A stretch of 64,000 bases of DNA from Eucalyptus grandis. Its lineage: Eukaryota > Streptophyta > Magnoliopsida > Myrtales > Myrtaceae. The translations under genes and the position numbers were made by a program. The notes under the pieces are model-generated. The model was not told the origin of the DNA. It saw only the letters and a program-made list of their open reading frames with translations, and ran no database searches. Positions 47,385 to 57,719 of this stretch are shown piece after piece; positions within the stretch are counted from its first letter, which is position 1; the number at the start of each line of letters is the position of its first letter. The stretch lies in the NCBI RefSeq assembly GCF_016545825.1, contig NC_052620.1, positions 7,130,001 through 7,194,000 on the forward strand. The letters are read 5' to 3'.

Positions 47385-48300
47385 ATGAATGAAGACATGG
47401 TCAAATTAGACCAGTTCGATGGGAACAACTTTGCTTCCTAGAGGAATAAGATGATATCTTTACTCACTACCCTACATACCAGATCCTAACTTGGTGCCTA
47501 TAGAAGATCTAAAGCCTATTACTGAGAGAGAACAACCAAGTGTGGAAGCCATGAGAGGGTTAACAAAGAGAAGAAGAAACATGCATAGGACAAATTGCTT
47601 AGTTGTGGACACATTCTGAATACATTGTCCAATCGATTGTACGATTATTCACTAAAATGAAGTCAGCAAGCAAAATTTGGAATGCACTAGAATTCAAGTA
47701 TAAAGCGAAGGAGCGAGGTACCAATAAATATCTAATCACAAAATATTTTGATTTCAAGTTTATTGATACCAAACTCTTGTTGGAACAAGTCCATAAGTTG
47801 CAAGTGCTAGTGAATAAAATTTGTGCTCTCAATATTCATATTCCAAAAGCTTTTCAAGTTGGAGCAATTATTGCAAAATTACCTCCGAGTTAGAAAGACT
47901 ATGGAAAAAGGCCGATGCACTGGTCAAAGGACATCACCTTGGAGCAAATACAAAAATATCTTCATATTGAGGAAGAGTCATGTTCACATGATAATTCTGT
48001 TTTATACAATCCAAAAGTGAATGGTGTGGAAAGAAAATAAAAAGTCAACTAGAATTTTAAAGTAAAGAATAGGCATAAATTTAAGAAAACACAAAAGAAG
48101 AAAAATGATTGTTGTTTTGTTTGTGGCAAATAGGGACACTATGTCTAGGATTGTATTCACTCTAAGAGCATATCAAACGACAAGAACATTCCAATAGTCA
48201 AAGTAGATATGAATTTCGTTGGAGAAAATTATGTGGCCATCATTTCTACTATGTTTTCAAACATAAAAAAATTTCTGAAATTAATGGTGCGATAACTATG
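47385..48300 (+). pseudogene. Copia gag remnant (first copy)
   Basis: ATG at 47385 begins a copia-type gag (VKLDQFDGNNFAS) and meets a stop after 18 codons. 47603-47893 reads the middle of gag (KMKSASKIWNALEFKY, LLLEQVHKLQVLVNKI, IIAKLPPS). A CX2CX4HX4C zinc knuckle follows at about 48115-48155 (CFVCGK-stop-GHYV-stop-DC). Confidence 0.85.
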
Positions 48301-49094
48301 GTTTATGAAATCAACTCTACTACTATCCAATCTAGTTGGTGGTTAAATTCTCCCACAACAGTTCATGTGTGCAAGGACAAATAAATGTTCAAGCAATTTA
48401 AAGAGACTGTCGACTAAATGTTCAAGAGGTCCTTATGGCGAATAATACTCTTGCAAAGGCTGCTGGAAAAGGCACGGTGAAGATAGACTTCACTTCTGGA
48501 AAGAATATTACTCTTTTTAATATGTTATTTATACCCAAAATTAGAAAGAACTTAATTTATATTGATTTATTTTGTAAGAGGAGGTTTCAGATTTTGTTTA
48601 TCTAACAAGGTTATCCTATTAAAGAATGGGCGATTTGTAGGAAAGGGTTATGCCAATGATGGCGTGTATCAATGAATATTAATAATTAATACTGCTAGTT
48701 TTGTTTATATTGTTGAGTCTTCTTTTTTATGACATAGTAGGTTGGCACATATAAATATTCATTATTTGAAGAATATTAAGAAATTAGACTTAATAAATTT
48801 CAGTGGCGAATTTGATAAATGTGAAATATGTTCTATGTTTGAATTATTAAAAAAAAAACCATTTTCTAGTGTTAAAAAAAAGAATTTATTGGATTTGATT
48901 CATAATAATATATGTGAATTCAATGACACGTTATTACCTTTTGTGGATAATTACAGTAGGTCTTTATATGTTTATCAAGTTTCGGATAACTCGAATGCCA
49001 AAACTTAGTACGGGAGAACACTTTAGTGATTTTTCTTTTTTTTTGAAAAATTGGACACTTAAGTACCAAGTCCGACGAAGGTGGTCGGAAATCC
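47742..49094 (+). repeat. Internal tandem duplication, first unit
   Basis: Runs from the middle of gag to a point about 100 bp inside a MITE (48995-49094). The second unit starts at 49095 with the same gag bases ('ccaaaatattttgat'). Confidence 0.8.
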
Positions 49095-50395
49095 AAAATA
49101 TTTTGATTTAAAGTTTATTGATACCAAACACTTGTTAGAACGAGTCCATAAGTTGCAAGTGCTAGTGAATAAGATTTATATTCTATCAATTCCAAAAGCT
49201 TTTCAAGTTGAAACAATTATTACAAAATTGCCTCCGAGTTGGAAAGACTACGAAAAAGGGCTAATCCACAAATCAAAAGGACATCACCTTGGAGCAAATA
49301 TAGAAACATCTTCGTATTGAGGAAGAGTCAAGTTTTCCTGATAATTCTTTTTTATACCATTCCAAGGTGAATGTTGTGGAAAGAAAATAAAAAATCGACT
49401 AGAACTTCAAAGTAAAGAATGAGCATAAATTTAAGAGAACACAAAAGTAGAAAAAGGATTATCGTTTTGTTTGTGGCAAACAAAGACACTATGTCTAGGA
49501 TTGCATTCGCTATAAGAGCATATCAAATGACAAGAACACTCTAATGATCAAGGCAGATACGAATTTGGTTGGATAAAATTATGTAGTCATGATTTCAATC
49601 ATGTTTTCGAATATGAAAATTTCTAAAATTAATGGTGCGATGACTATGGTTTATGAAATCAAGTCTATGTGTGCAAGAACAAATACATATTCAAGCAATT
49701 TGAAAAGGCTGTCTACTCAAATGTTCAAGAGGTCCTTATGGCTAATAATACTCTTGCAAAGACTGCTTGGAAAAGGCATGGTGAAGATGGATTTCACTTT
49801 TAGAAAGAAGATTACTATTTTTAATGTGTTATTTATACCCAAAACTAGGAAGAACCTAGTTTGTATTGATTTACTTTATAAAATGGGGTTTTAGATTTTG
49901 TTTGAATCTAACAAGGTTATCCTATTAAAGAATGGGTTGTTTGTAGGAAATGATTATGCCAATAATGGCATGTATCAATTGAATATCAATAATAATATTT
50001 CTAGTTCTCTTTATATTGTTGAGTCTTTTTTTTATGGTCAAGCAAGTTAGCACATGAGAATATTTGTCACTTGAAGAATATGAAGAAATTAGACTTAATA
50101 AATTTTAATGGCAAATTTGATAAATGTGAAATATGTGTTATGTATGAATTTACTAAGAAACTATTTCCTAGTGTTAAAAAAAAAATCAAAATTTATTGGA
50201 TTTAGTTCATTGTAATATATGTGAATTCAATGACATGCTATTATTACCTTTTTTGTGGATGATTACAATAGGTCTTTATATGTTTATCAAGTGTCAGATA
50301 TCTGAAGTGTCAAAACTTAGTACGGAATGACACTTTAGTGCTACTTTTTATTTTTTTTTTAAAAAGGACACTTATGTACAAAGTCTGATGAAAAT
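49095..50395 (+). repeat. Internal tandem duplication, second unit
   Basis: Repeats the gag middle, zinc knuckle (about 49468-49505), GAG-pre-integrase and start of integrase with roughly 10% difference, then continues into the full MITE. Pieces open as short frames (49081-49320, 49589-49894) are parts of the same broken polyprotein. Confidence 0.8.
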
Positions 50396-50881
50396 GGTCG
50401 AGAATCTTACATGGTAATTTTTCAATAATATAATTCGCCTACATGGCATGCCGGAGAGTTGAATCAGCAATGAAGAACCAAAACAACGTCGTTTTGTTTT
50501 TTTTTTTAATTTTAATATAAATATTAATTAAATTAAAATATTTATACTTATAAAAATAAAAATAATAAAAAGAGAAAAAGGAGGAGGAGGTGGCGGCAAG
50601 GGCTAAGCCCTCAGCCACTTACAATCTTCATCTTCTTCCTTTTTTAATAAATAATATATAAATAAATTTAGTTTTAAATTTAATTTAATTAATTTTTATA
50701 CTAATTATGTAGCCATGTCAGTATGTAAAACGATGTCATTTCACACTTGATTTACTGAAAAATCACCACGTCAGTATTTTGGTCGAATTTCCTCGCCATT
50801 GACATTTGCTCTGATTTTGGCACTTAAGTGTCACTTTCATAATTTTTTATACTTAGGTATCCCGTGCTAAGTTTTGACACT
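50306..50881 (+). mobile_element. MITE/non-autonomous DNA element in copia integrase
   Basis: 576 bp with 20-bp inverted termini AGTGTCAAAACTTAGTACGG (the right end inverted differs at one base, C for T), followed by further inverted similarity (GACACTTWAGTG). The interior is AT-rich with a purine tract and 'aagggctaagccctcag'. It splits the integrase reading between VYQVSD and the region before LHLDRG. No TSD is recognised. A 5' fragment of it is at 48995-49094. Confidence 0.78.
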
Positions 50882-52888
50882 GCCTAAGTTTATCTCATGA
50901 GATTGAACAATGAAACATTTATAATGTTTAAGAAATATAAGCCTAAAGTAGAAAATCAATTAGAAAGGAAAATAAAGTTCTACATTTAGATAGAGGTGAA
51001 GAATATTTCTTAAATGAATTCTAGTATTATTCATCAAGTTTCGGTACCGTATATACTCCACAACAAAATGGTATGGCTGAAAGAAAAAAATCGATCTCTT
51101 GGAGAGATAGTTAATTATATGCTTTCAAATTTAAAACTACTAATTAATCTTTGGGGAAAAGCATTGTTTATAGCATGTTATAATTATAATAGAATATCTT
51201 CCAAGAAAAATGACAACATTTTATGAAGTATGGCAAGGTAGAAGACAAAATTTGTCATACATTAAAGTGTAAGGGTGTTTGACATACTACCGAATATCAA
51301 ACCCCAAAAGAACAAAACTTGAACCTAAAGCTATCAAAAATATTTTTCATTAGATATGCCAAAAACAGTAAAGCTTATAGGCTTCCTGACTTAGAATCCA
51401 ATGTCATTATCGAGCGACAGACGTTAAATTCTTTGAGAATAAATATTCTACGAGTTTTGAAATAATTCAAAATAATTCAAAACCTATTGGAACTCAAGTA
51501 AATTCTCAAGAGAAATAAATGAATAATTCTAAAAACATGATTGAACCAATGCGAAACACTAGAATCGAGAAACTAAAAGACTTAAGTCCTAATTTTATTA
51601 TTCATGTTTTTCTTGTTGAATGAGATAGAGATAATAACGTAATAAATAAATACTCTTATGTATTAAATTTAGAAGACAATCCTAAAAGCTTCGATGATAC
51701 TATGTCTTCTAAATATGTTTTTTCTTTTTTAAACAAGCTGTAAATGATGAAATGGACTCAATTATATTCAATAATATACATTGAACAACCAAAAGGTTTC
51801 ATTCTTCTTGGAAATGAAATGAAAGTATATAAATTGATTAATTCCCTTTATGGACTTAAGCAAGATCCTAAGCAATGGCATGAAAAAATTGATTCAGTCA
51901 TATTGTTTAATGGTTTCATCCACAATAATGCTGATAAATGTATATACTCTAAATTCACTAAAGACAATGGTGTCAGTGTGCTTGTATGTTAATGATATGC
52001 TTATCTTTGATGACTGGAATTATTGAGACTAAGAAGTATCTAACTTTTATGTTTAAAATGAATGATTTGGGTGAAGTAGACAATATCTTATGTATTAAAG
52101 TTAAGAAACATAATGAAGGTTATTCTTTAAGCTGATGTAATTATGTTGAAAAATTGTTAAATAAATTTTAAAGTTAAATACTTCATTTGATTCCAGTATT
52201 AAATTACATTATAATACTGGTAGAGCGGTAGCACAACTTCAATATGCAAGTGTTATACGATCTTAAAATGTATGTGATGCATTATACTAGACATAATATT
52301 GCTTATAATGTATGCAAGTTTAGTAAGTATACTAGTAATCCAAGTATAGAACATTAGAGGGTTATTATCGGAATTATTGGTCTTCTAAAAAGAATCAAAA
52401 AGTTAGGATTGCTCTATAATAATTATTCAGCTATATTAGAAGGATACACCAATACTAGTTAAATTACAAGTGTGAGAGATGAGCATTCCACTTCTAGATG
52501 GATTTTCACACTAGGTGGAGGTGTTGTATCTTGGATGAGCAAGAAATAAACATATATAACTTACTCACCGATGGAATCATAATTCATTGCTTTAGCAGCA
52601 ATTGGAAAAGAGATTGAATGAATTAGAAATTTATTATAAGATATTGAAATATGGCCTAGTCCTATACCTCATATTTTTATCCATTATGATAGTCAGGCCA
52701 CTTTGGAAAGAACTTATAGTAGTACATATAATGGTAAATCTAGACATATTAATCTTAGACATGAATATATAAGACAATTAATGAAATATGATACTATGAC
52801 AATTGTGTGTGTGAGGTCAAGTAATATTCTAGCCAAGCTCTTGACAAAGGCTTTACCAAGAGACATGGTAATAATGACCTCATGAGAA
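50882..52888 (+). pseudogene. Copia pol remnant (integrase, RT, RNase H), copy B
   Basis: Integrase core pieces LHLDRGEEYFLNEF, then YTPQQNGMAERKK in altered form (51014-51226). Integrase end at 51322-51500. RT 51744-52150 has EQPKGFILLGNE, LINSLYGLKQDPKQWHEKID and YVNDML, with a stop just before the catalytic box and a frameshift. RNase H 52555-52888 has HYDSQATLERTYSST and NILAKLLTKALPRD. 51322 onward matches 1-1568. Confidence 0.88.
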
Positions 52889-53473
52889 ATGGGGCTGAAA
52901 CTTTTTAATTGAAATCATTATTAATGGTAATTCAACATTTTTCTAAAATATCACTAGTTACAAAGTTTAATGGGTAAAAACAAGTTATTGAATATAATTG
53001 TTTGATACTGACATAGTCCTAATATGAAAAATCAGTATCATCAATTATATTTTATAAGTTGAATTGAATTCTTAATGAAATATAGCATAAATTTGTAATG
53101 TGCTAATAATAACAACAATACATAGTAGATATTTTACCTATATGAGCTTAGAAATAATGTCATTTCTTATGAAAGTTAGGATTGCTTTTAAGAGAACTCA
53201 TGAAATAGGATCAAGTAAAAGGCTATAATAGTACTGAATAATATAGAACTTCTCGCTAAAATAAGAACTTAGCATATGTACAATATGTTCGATTCTACTA
53301 TTTAAAAGTACAAATTTAAAGCTAAGCTACTTATCACTTTGATAGAGCTTCGAGATACTTGACTAAATAAAGGTTTAACTAGAAAAAGACTTTTATATTT
53401 GTATATTAATATGGTTTTAAAATTTTAAAATTTTTTTATTTGAAATCTTTATTTTACAAACAAAGATGGGGAT
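52889..53473 (+). other. Copia 3' untranslated stretch, copy B
   Basis: AT-rich, matches 1569-2176. Ends with a purine tract CAAAGATGGGGAT directly before the LTR, a good polypurine tract. Confidence 0.6.
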
Positions 53474-54328
53474 TATTGGAAGTTTGTTTGTAACACAAAC
53501 AAAGTGCGTTTTTCCTTGTCCCACATAGGAAAGTTGGGAGAAGATAGGCCAATTAATATGTGCGTGCCTTCTCTAGTGTGTTTAGAGAAAATGTTACGTG
53601 TGGGCTAATCCTCACAATATCCTCATGTGGGTGTGCAAATAATTGTATGATTTTTAGGTACATTTTGCATGCTTACATGCCCGTGGTTTAATTAGCACTA
53701 ACCCCTTTATTTTTATTTTATTTGTATAGTTATCTTATTAACCTTTATTAGTTCAAAGGTTTTTTCTTATTTATCAAGTATTTTTGAAATTATGAAAATT
53801 TAAATTTTATTTATAAAAAAATATATTTTTTTATTTTTATTATTCCGAATTTTTATATGTGTCTTTTGAAGACAGCCTTTGAAAATTATACTTGTTTAAT
53901 TTGCCACCTTTTCCAAAAGGCTACATTTGTTCATTTTGCAACTTCTTCTAAAAGGTTACATTTGTTCATTTTGCAACTTCTTTCAAAATGATACATTTGT
54001 TTACTTTACATCCTTTCGCGAAAAGTTGCCTATGCTTTTTAAGACCGATTTATATATATATGTCAATTTTTAGATGAACAAATATGAAATAATTTTCGAG
54101 TTTTTTTTCCAAAACTACACCTATTTTTTCAATTGTTTTTAAAGAGACTGTAGAGATATATGAAAATTGTTATATAGTATTCTCATTTGAGACTTTATTA
54201 TATCTTGGAAGATATTTACCAATAACCATTTGCTACATTATAGGTAAATAAATCTTTAAATAAAGTAACATCACGCCTCAAAATTCGACTTTATTACTTT
54301 ATTGATTCGAAGCCATATTTATCCAACA
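53474..54328 (+). repeat. Copia 3' LTR, copy B
   Basis: 855 bp, TATTGGAAG to TATCCAACA. It lacks the SINE of the 5' LTR and has only a short TA run at the microsatellite position (about 54052-54062). Confidence 0.85.
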
Positions 54329-55702
54329 ATGCTTGCCTGTTGTTCTTGGCTATGGTGTTGCTCATGGTTGAGGAAGCACTCGCGATGAGGACCATGGCAA
54401 AGCTAGAGATCGCCTCAATATGGTGATCGATGGTGGTAGATCTCAGTAGCTCGACGATGTTGGAATTCATGGATCAAAGATCGACAACCTACAAAACAGG
54501 GGGAATGACAGTGTCATTGTCGCGAAATAGGAGGTCAGCAGCATGTGTTGGGACATAAAGTAGTATGGATCACACGATTCGGTGCAGGGTGACGGTGAAG
54601 AAACAAATTTGTCATTGGGCTCAGTGCAGGGTGAGGCACAATAAAGAAACTACAGAATCGTCGTCTCGAGGCAGCCATAGCATGGATCGTCATGGTGAAG
54701 GTGCAGGTGTCGGAACAAGAATAGCACAGGTTGTCATTGTAAGGCAAAGGATAAAAGACAGCGCCATCTCGGTTCTTGAATAGCAGCGGCACCATCGCAG
54801 GTCAACAAGGTAGTGTCGTCTCACATTGGCGCAAGAGGTGGAGGCACGTGTGTGAGGCAAGCGGCGGCGACCGACATGAGCAACAAGGAATGGCGGGAGC
54901 AATGAAGTGACCAAGGATGCGGCGGGGAAAGGGCTCGATCGCGGTGTCTCTCTTTTCCTCTTGCTCTCTTTCTTTGCTCACCTTTCTCTAAGTGTATGCC
55001 AAATTTTCAAATTGTCAGACCACTAAATTGTGAGACATAAGCTTCTATTTATAATGTCATGAGTTAGGTTTAACTAAATAAATTGGCTCAATTCCAACAT
55101 TACTAAAGGATTAATGGCTATATTTCATCAAAACCAAGGCCTTTATATGAATTCAAGCTCACATGGGCTTAACCCAACTTGATTAAAGTTCATAAACCAC
55201 TTTTCCTCAATGCAAATTTTGGCTGAAAAGATCTCCATGGGCTTGGCCTATGGGCTCAATGAAGCTAAAAACCTTAGTAATTTCCGGCCTTAATTTAATG
55301 GGCTCAACCCACTTCAATCAAATACTGAAAATTCCCCCTTCTTTAGTGAGTTTGACACCAATGCATTGATGCAATGGGCTCGGCCAGATCCCCCTTACCT
55401 CATGGCTTTAGTGCAAGTAATTCAATTAAGTTTGAAACCTTTAATTAAATCCATCCACCACTAGTCCACTTCTTATGTAATTTATAAACTTATCTATTAA
55501 TGAAATATGCTCGTAATACAATATAATGGATATTATTTTTGTTTAGGTGCCAAGATTAATCCCTACTTTTCTAAGTAAGAATTGTGAAACCCTTGCCCTG
55601 CCTACCACCCCTTGCCCAAATGTAGGCAAGGCCAAACTCGCCATAGTTTACGTGGCCGCAATTGAAGATGGCTTACTAGCTGTGGGTGAGGCCAAGTCAG
55701 GG
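54329..55702 (-). mobile_element. Older minus-strand LTR-like sequence (copy B)
   Basis: Counterpart of 3067-4530. Minus-strand TATAAATAG at 55053-55045, GC-rich leader 54960-54330, with only chance ORFs (54535-54914 region). Copy A and copy B diverge after 55702. Confidence 0.4.
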
Positions 55703-56330
55703 CGAAGAATGTATTCATGTGAGCACCAATTGTGTCATATTGTATAAATTAGCCGAATTAACTCAATTAGCAAAACATGACAAGGTCTATAATTCAATTG
55801 GTCCAACTAAAAGGTTTACGTAGTCACAATCGAAGATGGCCTTACTAGCTACGAGTGAGGCCAAGTCAATGCGAAGTAGAAGGAGGAGGAGGAGGAGAAG
55901 AAGAAGAAGAAGAAGAAGAAGCAGGAGAAGGAGAAGAGGAGAAGAAGAGAAGAAGGAGAAGCAGAAGAAGAGGGAGGAGAACAGGAGAAGAAGGAGAAGA
56001 AGAATAAGAAGAGAAGAAGGAGAAGAAGGAGAAGGAGAAAGAGATGGAGAAGGAGAAAAAGAAGAAGGAGGGAGGAGGAGAAGGAATAAGGAAAGGAGAA
56101 TGAGAAGAAGGAGAAGGAAGAAGGAGAAGTAAAGGAAAAGAGAAGAAAAAATAATATAAAGCATTAACAAAAAATTTGAAAAATGTATTCACATCAGCAC
56201 CAATTATGTCATACTGCCTAAATTAGCCGAATCAATTCAATTAGCAAAACATGAAAAGGTCTATAATTGAATTGGTTTAACTAAAAGGTTTATAATTGAA
56301 TTGATATAAATGCAATAAGTTTATGACATT
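55640..56330 (+). repeat. Tandem duplication with a polypurine expansion in the second unit
   Basis: Unit 1 (about 55650-55815) and unit 2 (about 55816-56290) both run from 'caattgaagatggc(c)ttactagct...gaggccaagtca..gcgaag' to 'atgtattcac...aattagcaaaacatg...ggtctataatt'. Unit 2 has about 270 bp of purines between 'gcgaag' and 'aatgtattcac'; unit 1 has nothing there. 56165-56330 also resembles the end of the element at 61860-62412. Confidence 0.75.
55878..56150 (+). repeat. Polypurine (GAA/GGA) tract, ~270 bp
   Basis: Almost uninterrupted A and G on the plus strand (GAAGAAGGA-type units). The long Arg/Glu/Lys and Leu/Ser/Pro frames on the two strands are by-products of composition, not genes. 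Confidence 0.95.
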
Positions 56331-56394
56331 TTTTTTTTTTTTGGTTCTTTTCCCTATTAAAATAGAAAAATTTATCGCATAAAATTCATGTAAT

Positions 56395-56657
56395 GGTCTG
56401 TTTGTGTTCTAGAAAACTAATTTCCAACTTTTCGTTATTTGAATGATGGAAAACAAATCGATATACCAAAAAAAAAAAACCATTTTTCATATATTGAAAG
56501 CAACAAGCTTAGATTGGGAGAAAACGACTTCCTTTTCTAACAAAAAAAAAAATCATTTTCTATAAAACATCAAACAAATAAAAACTACATTTTTTCCTTG
56601 AAAATGATTTTCAATAAAAAAAATTATCATGAAATTTTTTCAATGAAACAAACGCAC
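56395..56657 (+). mobile_element. MITE with GTCTGTTTGTGTTCTAGAAAA-type ends
   Basis: Imperfect inverted termini: left GGTCTGTTTGTGTTCTAG, right inverted GTGCGTTTGTTTCATTG. AT-rich interior. Similar in style to 26751-26977. Confidence 0.5.
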
Positions 56658-57719
56658 GTAAGTCTCAAATATCACTGACTTACATCATTTCTATGGCCTA
56701 GCTTAGATGCTTCACTTTAAAATGGAGATTGGAGAATTACAAGAAAGGGTGCCCTTTATTAAATCGAGGACTGTAAATGATCAAACTCCTTTGAAGCATG
56801 CATACTAGAGAATCTTGGCTGTACTTAAGCTTTAGCTTGCGTACTAGGAACCAAAATTTTAACTAGGTCTTAAACTACCCAAATCAGATATTAATCCTCG
56901 TAACATTTTGTTCAGAGCTTGTTTATACATGGCCCATTTTACCCCTTTTCAAATGTCTTTTAAGCATATTTCATACGAATCTTCCTCTTTTAAATAAAAT
57001 TAATGCAGTTCTTAGTTCATATTAAAATAAGTGATTCAATAAAAGTCGGAAAATTCCTAATTGTTGTCATTATATGATATGGGAGAATTTTGATATGTAA
57101 TTAACAACATTAATATTGAGAGAAAATAATAATAAAATCGTCTAAGGAAATACTACATATGAAAGGTTAAAACAAATGTTAAAACTTTCAATAATTGCTC
57201 ATTTATAACATTAAAACTCATTAATACCAGGATTATTATTTGGTCCACTCCCAGAATTAAGAAATCCTTACACGTTCATTGTAGAATGAGTAATGCGTGT
57301 CTTTCTAAGGAGTTTTCTAACTGAATTTAATTGGAAGCAAAATAAGTGGGGAAAACAAAAAAAGGAAAATTATTTCTTGAAAAGAGAATATCTAATTTCA
57401 CAAATTAAAGTCCAACGTGTTACTCTTACGAGCAAATCTTTAATAAAGAAATTATGATTATATATGTATTATATATAATTTCCTTCAATTTCCGTGTCAA
57501 CAAGTTTCAAATCCCATTCATTTCTTGTCCTTCAAAGGATAAGAGGAATCACAATTTTATATTGACACAAATAATTTCTGAATTTTGATTGAATATATAA
57601 TGTGATGTTTAAATTTTAATCTAATATATAATATAATTTTTAAATTTTAAATTCATTCAATATAGTCTCTAAAACATATGAAAATGTGTAATTATATTCT
57701 TGAAATGACAATATACAAC
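56658..57719. other. Upstream region of the PPR gene
   Basis: AT-rich. 57575-57665 has two to three loose copies of 'aatatataat..aattttaaat' words. I could not choose a TATA box among many AT runs. Confidence 0.4.

Larger units (their letters stand above)
46315..54328 (+). mobile_element. Ty1/copia LTR retrotransposon, full length, rearranged
   Basis: The ends are TGTTGGAAG (46315) and TATCCAACA (54328). The flanking pentamers gtgct and atgct agree at four of five positions. The order is 5' LTR, gag, zinc knuckle, GAG-pre-integrase, integrase, RT, RNase H, 3' LTR. It carries a SINE in the 5' LTR, a MITE in the integrase region and an internal tandem duplication of about 1.35 kb. Every domain has stops or frameshifts. 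Its last 3 kb plus flank is duplicated at 1-4530. Confidence 0.88.

Noticed and set aside
55836..56192. ORFs of 98-127 aa on both strands
   Set aside because: They are the two readings of a polypurine tract (Arg/Glu/Lys on one strand, Leu/Ser/Pro on the other), not proteins.
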